Source: CAKRZE01 sp045617585 | GTDB lineage: Bacteria > Bacillota > Clostridia > Oscillospirales > CAG-272 | Direction of reading: 5' to 3' | NCBI GenBank assembly: GCA_045617585.1 | Contig: JAZLIW010000088.1 | Span: 1-9,856 of the forward strand | Length of the DNA stretch: 9,856 nt | In this document: piece by piece, positions 6,501 through 9,856 of the stretch | Position numbering within the stretch: position 1 is the stretch's first letter | Layout of the letters: every line of letters begins with the position of its first letter | Position numbers and translations under genes: made by a program | Notes under the pieces: model-generated | The model's database searches: none | Told to the model about the DNA's origin: nothing | What the model saw: only the letters and a program-made list of their open reading frames with translations

Positions 6501-7212
6501 CGGGAAGTATCTCGGTGTACAGAGCGGTTACGTCGTTTTGACGGATTCCTCCAGTCGGGCAAAAATCACCCGGGACAATCTGAAAAACAGCCGTAAACTG
6601 ACGCTGAACGGCGGAGACCTGGTTTCCGGAAGTACAACGCTCTATTTTACGGTTGAAAAACTGGTGGTAAACGAAGACGTTGATCACGTACCGAAAGAAG
6701 AGGATCTCGACGTGATCGGTACGGTGATCGTCAACTCTCCTCCCGTTACCGTAACACTCCATAAGATGGATGAAAACGGGAATATCGTTCCGATCGCAGG
6801 TGCCAAGTTCCGGCTTTACTATGATAAGAAACTCAAGGATCCGGTCAACTCGACGACGTATCAGACAGACTCGACGGGTACCGTAAAGTTCGAGAATCTT
6901 TACGTCGGAGGGGAATACTGGCTGAAAGAGGTCAGCCCTCCCGAGGGGTATCTGATGGCCGATGAACCCCAGAAGTTCAAGGTCGTTTCCGAAACGGACC
7001 TGAACGTTGATCCGTCCGACAGGTATCTGACGAAAAAAGGAACAACGGGTCTGATCGTGAAAATGGTCAACATCCGTATGTACGATCTTCCGCCCACGGG
7101 CGGGATCGGCATCTATCCCATCGTTATAACCGGTATCTGCCTGATCGCGATACCGCTTATATACTTCGTTCTGAATCCGAGGCGCAAGCGCGAAAGGAGG
7201 ACGGAAGAGTAA
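3514..7212 (+). CDS. VWA-domain LPxTG surface adhesin, probable pilus tip protein
   Basis: 1232-residue cell-wall-anchored protein, likely the adhesive pilus tip. Modules in order: a signal/transmembrane segment (about 42-63); four C-x4-H-x-H-x3-C units (72-146); an enlarged von Willebrand A domain with MIDAS residues D245-x-S247-x-S249, probably T383, and D418 in ITDGEP; a post-VWA beta domain (about 600-790, VEFTDVLGDGM); a Cna-B domain (about 812-895, YVKKVW with a candidate K819/K820 to E879 isopeptide pair); a ricin-like beta-trefoil candidate (about 935-1051, QQW at 977-979); and a SpaA-type domain (about 1070-1160, K1084 and E1139). The sorting signal is LPPTG (1192-1196), a hydrophobic stretch, and a tail rich in Arg/Lys. 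The VWA site would bind a metal ion and ligand. The start is uncertain: the ATG at 3514 has no Shine-Dalgarno sequence, while TTG at 3568 (residue 19) follows AGGAG by six bases and still leaves a complete signal segment. Confidence 0.93.
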   Translation: MNKPDFIVPPEREIQENDLKTIAETRAEQLNIEHRRHAVWLRFVTVLAAIVVFCTTYALIIPAITWEKTLICEREEHVHSDVCYEDGVLVCGKEVHVHTDACFDAPPAAEGGYSCGKAEHTHGPDCYFEDGTLKCTLEEHVHNPKCVKIDLATAVRKLFAAPEENPPDVRHYVDPSTKNGLDAKFRVDGEYTADNDGKVVADKTVEWNGDTKESFKVTLSALGQSYQELVDVMERMHPDVLFVVDMSTSTYRNFMKNENGSDSSYTILEGIQSALNNSIDMLLEKDPLTRIGIVSFNASSNYGLKLDMGYYLRLPSDQNKEYVKLWKGNSSDRSSYSLYFNQNFQKAKFDGVSVDGDPILSANGYVNANGSNTRYATASGTYTQGGLYTGEGVFTNLFNGMTDLERSLRAPAMILITDGEPTQYTRNWKAPETNSTASSNTGSRPGYFTVMTAIGVKSRLTDLYDDYNNTFRLYTVGPGVVTKYGRAVLDPFGYSEDLDPVTGEKLTNLEACDGDTGNNKGYYPGDDFYEDMMNGFTAGGNSYLPYEQELAKEGYSADYADYADWSMSGSLTIEKLNKGMQKIIDDITAIPRPILVSSHSSMPNMIDPESFVEFTDVLGDGMTVVGTPVLYYNGDAYNGKLISEGVTSSDSDRRFRGWDYTLYSFTGKVTEESTNHTIDLSEIRAYVLKDPDTGKRVVEWLFPAEHLPIIFHDWRASGDEPEFRTVEPIRLAFDVKTISGLEPGHWYYSNSTDEITTCTFEVDPANPYKNEFGGEEEKSANNTETDENVSSYSKAGSKVTVTLGNNGKIFLDHFDLYVKKVWADSKNHDSDSVTVKLYRNNAYTGKSVTLKKSTGWTGVFEDLDAYDAGGAVYDYSVREDALTGTYASYITVYRKNQEFEYHRQWTEDVYTYSYSWKDIWNLGGSGTGNDFNTTDTYRLRLYSSGTTDTTLTNNNGSLSLTEMISSNPQISAAYTKQQWKFEKDGSGNWYLKSVFDGKYLGVQSGYVVLTDSSSRAKITRDNLKNSRKLTLNGGDLVSGSTTLYFTVEKLVVNEDVDHVPKEEDLDVIGTVIVNSPPVTVTLHKMDENGNIVPIAGAKFRLYYDKKLKDPVNSTTYQTDSTGTVKFENLYVGGEYWLKEVSPPEGYLMADEPQKFKVVSETDLNVDPSDRYLTKKGTTGLIVKMVNIRMYDLPPTGGIGIYPIVITGICLIAIPLIYFVLNPRRKRERRTEE
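3557..3570 (+). promoter_or_regulatory. Ribosome binding site and alternative TTG start of the tip protein
   Basis: AGGAG at 3557-3561, a 6-base spacer, then TTG at 3568-3570 in frame with the tip protein. This is a better initiation site than the ATG at 3514. Starting here would shorten the cytoplasmic stretch ahead of the hydrophobic segment from about 41 to about 23 residues, closer to ordinary signal peptides. Confidence 0.5.
3727..3951 (+). repeat. Four C-x4-H-x-H-x3-C units within the tip protein
   Basis: Coded repeat at residues 72-146. All four units obey the same spacing: C72/H77/H79/C83, C91/H96/H98/C102, C115/H120/H122/C126 and C135/H140/H142/C146, separated by 7, 12 and 8 residues. 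The conserved surroundings are G-K-E-x-H-x-H and D-x-C-Y/F. Motifs of this type occur just after the signal segment in large LPxTG proteins of Clostridia. The Cys/His geometry suggests metal binding or disulfides, but the function is unproven. Confidence 0.85.
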
Positions 7213-7307
7213 CCTGCCTCCCATGACGCGGCAAATCCGATTCTGTTGCGCCGAGGAAGAACACCATTGATCCTTATCTATTATTCATTCTAAGAAAGGA
7301 AAAAATC

Positions 7308-9856
7308 ATGAAAAACGCAAAAAAACTTTTCTCTTTGTTTCTTGCTCTGATCATGACGGTCGCAGTCTGCGTTCCCGCATTCGCTGCTGACCCCGTCAAA
7401 TACGAAGTCAAGGCAACGAACGGCGACCCGAACCCCACGGGTCTGAAGACGGTCCTTCTTAACACGAAGGCGACCGAGGGCACGGCGTATACGCTCCCCA
7501 AGATCGATAGCGCCGAGCTCGTTACCTTCTCCGCACCTTACGCCGACGCGATCTTCTACGGTTGGTCCGTCACGCTCGGCACCGCCGATCCGGTCGAGTA
7601 CGTCTTGAAAGGTTCAGACTTCTATGTCGGAACTACCAAGCAGAACGCGATCCCGGCTGCCGATATCACCGATTCTCTCGGTACGACCGATCCGATCGTT
7701 CTCGAAGCGATGTGGGCATACAAGGTCGACTACGTGCCGAACGCGACCGATGTTACCGGTATGCCTGACCCCAACCCGGCTTACGTCAAGATCGTCAGCG
7801 GCAACACGCAGACGATCAGCCTTCCTTCTGCGGAGCCTGCGCTTGCCGGCAACGAGTTCCAGTACTGGCTCCTCGGTACGACGGCTTACGATGCCGGAAC
7901 CACCGGTATCCCCGTCAAGAGCAACATTTCCTTCATGGCAAAGTGGAAGGATACCGTCAAGCTTAAGTTCGACGCAAACGGCGGTACCGGCACGATGGCC
8001 GACCAGGAAGTAGCAAAGAACACCTATCTTCCCCAATGCACCTTCACTCCTCCGACCGACAAGGTCTTTGCCGGGTGGCTGGTTGAATACGTTGACTCCA
8101 GCGATGCGACGCAGACCACGACGGAACTGAAGAATGCCGGTGACGAGTACACCTTCTCCGGTGCCAAGGACGACACCTATACGCTGATCGCGCAGTGGAA
8201 AAACTCCCCCAACACGATCACGATCGAGGGCGCGGCTGACGGTCACACCTTCACCGCTTATCAGCTCTTCAAGGGAAACGTCGTCGGCAATAAGCTGACC
8301 AACATCCAGTGGGGCGACAATATCGATACCTCCGCGCTTGCCGATCTCGCTGATGACCTCCAGAACGGTTCCTGGTACGATTCCTTCTCCGATGATGAAA
8401 AAGCCAAGGTCGACGCGCTGACCGATGCTTCCACCGCCGCTGCTTTCGCGGACGTTCTGAGCATTATCAAGGGGCTTGATAACGCTTCCATGAACGAAGA
8501 ACTCGCAAATATTCTCGCTGAGTATATCACCGGTTCCGGCGAATCCTCTTCTGAGACTGCTGCTCCTTATACGATCGGCGATCTTGCAGACGGTTATTAC
8601 ATCGTCCTCGATGAGACTACTTCTCTTGATCCCGGCGATTTCATCTCCGATTACATTCTTGAAGTCGTGAACGACGTGACCGTTAACGTCAAAGGCTCCG
8701 TTCCCGAGGTCGACAAGAAAGTCAAGCAGTCGGATGAATCCTCCTACGTTGATACTTCTGCCGCCGATCCTCTCGCCGCACAGGTAGGAAAGACCCTGAA
8801 CTACGAGATCACCGGTACGCTTCCCACCAACTTCGCGGATTTCAAGATGTATCAGTACGTCTTCACCGATACGATGTCCAAGGGTCTGACCCTCGTTTAT
8901 GAAAAAGATACCTCCAATAAATACAAGTCCGGTCTGACTCTCAAGGCCGGCTCGACTACGGTCGACGCGAAAGACTATACGGTCGTTGTCACTGAAAATA
9001 CTGACGGAACGACGGTGTTCACCGTTACCATCGCCGACATGAAGGCCGCTTCTGTCAGCACTCCCGCAAAGACCTTTGAAGAGCTGTACAGCGTTACCAA
9101 GGATACCGTGTTCACGCTCACTTACGATTGCGTCCTCAACAAGGATGTGGTTGTGATCACGGATCCCGCGAACAACGAGGTCACGCTCAAATATACGAAT
9201 GACCCGAATACGACCGACGACGACGATACCACCACCACGCCTCCGGATGACACCTACGTCGAAGCGATCGCCTTCAAATTCGTGAAGACCGACGGTTCGA
9301 CCGACGTTCTTCTGACCGGTGCGGAATTCAAACTCTACGCAAACGAGGGCTGCACCACCGAGATCAAGCTCGTTCCCTGCAAGGACGATGATACCGTAAT
9401 CACTACGATCGCCGCTCTCGCTTCCGACGCGACCGAGGCCGAAAGAGACGTCGCTTACGCGGACGTTGCTTACTACCGTCCCGCTGCCGATGAAGATGAG
9501 GAAGATCTTGCAGTCGCGATCAGAGTCGTCAGCCAGGATCTGGTGATCGTCGACGGTCTCGATGCCGATAATCTGTATTATCTCAAGGAGACCAAGGCTC
9601 CCGCAGGTTACAACCTCCTTGCCAACCCCGTTGAGATCCAGCCGAGCAGCTCCACCGACGGTGCGTCTACGACCATTTCCTCCGGTGTCTACGACAGCTC
9701 CACTTCTTCCGGCACCATCTACAACATCAAGAACAACTCCGGTATGGAGCTTCCCGCTACCGGCGGTATGGGTACCGTGATCTTCGTGACGATCGGCGCA
9801 GTCGTCTTCATGGCGACCATGCTCGTTCTCGTCACCAAGAAGAGAATGTACAACGA
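7308..9856 (+). CDS. Backbone (major) pilin with N-terminal InlB-type repeats, 3' end cut by window edge
   Basis: Open to the window edge: 849 codons, no stop. The ATG at 7308 has AAAGGA seven bases upstream. A signal peptide ends at A-F-A (24-26). Then come three InlB B-repeat/Flg_new-like units (about 32-136, 139-213, 217-297; the third has FDANGG and each closes with A-x-W or A-M-W/A-Q-W). A pilin N-domain (about 300-458, HTFTAYQLFKG) follows. Next is a fimbrial isopeptide D2-type domain (about 461-630) opening with VNVKGSVPEVDKK, where K462 is the best candidate for the sortase-linked pilin lysine. An acidic Asp/Thr/Pro linker lies at 632-649. The SpaA-type D3 domain has K660 and a textbook E-box, YYLKETKAPAGY (E761). 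The sorting signal is LPATG (815-819), then a membrane segment and a K-K-R tail, so only a few codons are probably missing. The role is the repeating shaft subunit of a sortase-polymerised pilus. At over 849 residues it is long for a backbone pilin, because of the InlB-type module. Confidence 0.93.
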   Translation, partial: MKNAKKLFSLFLALIMTVAVCVPAFAADPVKYEVKATNGDPNPTGLKTVLLNTKATEGTAYTLPKIDSAELVTFSAPYADAIFYGWSVTLGTADPVEYVLKGSDFYVGTTKQNAIPAADITDSLGTTDPIVLEAMWAYKVDYVPNATDVTGMPDPNPAYVKIVSGNTQTISLPSAEPALAGNEFQYWLLGTTAYDAGTTGIPVKSNISFMAKWKDTVKLKFDANGGTGTMADQEVAKNTYLPQCTFTPPTDKVFAGWLVEYVDSSDATQTTTELKNAGDEYTFSGAKDDTYTLIAQWKNSPNTITIEGAADGHTFTAYQLFKGNVVGNKLTNIQWGDNIDTSALADLADDLQNGSWYDSFSDDEKAKVDALTDASTAAAFADVLSIIKGLDNASMNEELANILAEYITGSGESSSETAAPYTIGDLADGYYIVLDETTSLDPGDFISDYILEVVNDVTVNVKGSVPEVDKKVKQSDESSYVDTSAADPLAAQVGKTLNYEITGTLPTNFADFKMYQYVFTDTMSKGLTLVYEKDTSNKYKSGLTLKAGSTTVDAKDYTVVVTENTDGTTVFTVTIADMKAASVSTPAKTFEELYSVTKDTVFTLTYDCVLNKDVVVITDPANNEVTLKYTNDPNTTDDDDTTTTPPDDTYVEAIAFKFVKTDGSTDVLLTGAEFKLYANEGCTTEIKLVPCKDDDTVITTIAALASDATEAERDVAYADVAYYRPAADEDEEDLAVAIRVVSQDLVIVDGLDADNLYYLKETKAPAGYNLLANPVEIQPSSSTDGASTTISSGVYDSSTSSGTIYNIKNNSGMELPATGGMGTVIFVTIGAVVFMATMLVLVTKKRMYN
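7401..8198 (+). repeat. Three InlB B-type (Flg_new-like) repeats in the backbone pilin
   Basis: The repeats are coded at residues 32-297. The third is the clearest: V-K-L-K-F-D-A-N-G-G-T-G-T-M, then Y-L-P-x-C-T-F, F-A-G-W and A-Q-W. The first (F-Y-G-W, A-M-W136) and second (F-Q-Y-W, M-A-K-W213) keep the two-tryptophan spacing but are degenerate. The closing Trp residues are 77 and 84 residues apart. This family forms small beta-grasp-like domains in surface proteins of Gram-positive bacteria. The identification of units one and two is by spacing and Trp placement only. Confidence 0.65.

Noticed and set aside
6070..7224. 384-codon minus-strand ORF opposite the tip-protein stalk
   Set aside because: It is a shadow of the Cna-B, ricin-like and SpaA coding region, whose plus-strand motifs are unambiguous. 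No ribosome binding site is seen.
7213..7307. Internal promoter or attenuator between the tip and backbone genes
   Set aside because: TTGATC (7267-7272) has only a poor -10 candidate (TAAGAA) at 18 bases that overlaps the ribosome binding site. The inverted repeat GCAA/TTGC (7231-7234/7246-7249) is just 4 bp with no T-run. Neither is convincing.
9201..9254. Asp/Thr codon run as a possible microsatellite for phase variation
   Set aside because: The run of GAC/GAT and ACC/ACG codons is an imperfect trinucleotide tract, so slippage would keep the frame. It is best read as an inter-domain linker.
1..9856. CRISPR arrays, tRNA/rRNA genes, insertion sequences, attachment sites
   Set aside because: No regularly spaced direct repeats, no cloverleaf or rRNA-like segments, no transposase or integrase reading frames, and no terminal inverted repeats were seen.

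Overview
The window reads as chromosomal DNA from a Gram-positive bacterium, most likely an uncultured or gut/rumen-type member of the Clostridia (Oscillospirales-like). The reasons are a lipobox-bearing solute-binding lipoprotein, LPxTG-type cell-wall anchors, strong GGAGG-type ribosome binding sites, SigA-type promoters with extended -10 boxes, and a moderately GC-rich coding style. The taxon is an inference; no rRNA or marker gene is present.

Left part (minus strand, 1-2481): two separately promoted genes. The first, at 47-1549, encodes a 500-residue secreted lipoprotein resembling extracellular (sugar-type) solute-binding proteins with an EF-hand-like loop. The second, at 1687-2481, encodes a 264-residue alpha/beta hydrolase with a complete Ser-Asp-His triad. 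Each has a good promoter lying inside the longest possible reading frame, which fixes the shorter start in both cases.

Middle (2482-2868): a 387-base divergent intergenic region. It holds the hydrolase promoter pointing left and a near-consensus promoter (TTGCCA, 17 bases, TGATATAAT) pointing right. The right-hand promoter gives a leader of about 110 bases that contains a 34-codon small ORF ending two bases before the next gene.

Right part (plus strand, 2869 to the right edge): a sortase-assembled pilus operon. The order is a type I signal peptidase with an intact Ser/Lys dyad, a 1232-residue VWA-domain tip adhesin candidate (LPPTG anchor), and a backbone pilin of at least 849 residues (E-box, LPATG anchor) that runs off the window a few codons before its expected end. 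The signal peptidase would process the exported precursors. The VWA protein would sit at the pilus tip and bind ligand through its metal site and a ricin-like module. The backbone subunit would be polymerised by a class C sortase, which is not in the window and is expected just downstream.

The points most worth a second look are the InlB-type repeats fused to the front of the backbone pilin, the virtual absence of arginine from that pilin, four precisely spaced C-x4-H-x-H-x3-C units in the tip protein, and an ambiguous tip-protein start where a hairpin abuts the ATG while a well-placed AGGAG precedes a downstream TTG. The small ORF and foldable leader ahead of the operon also deserve checking.
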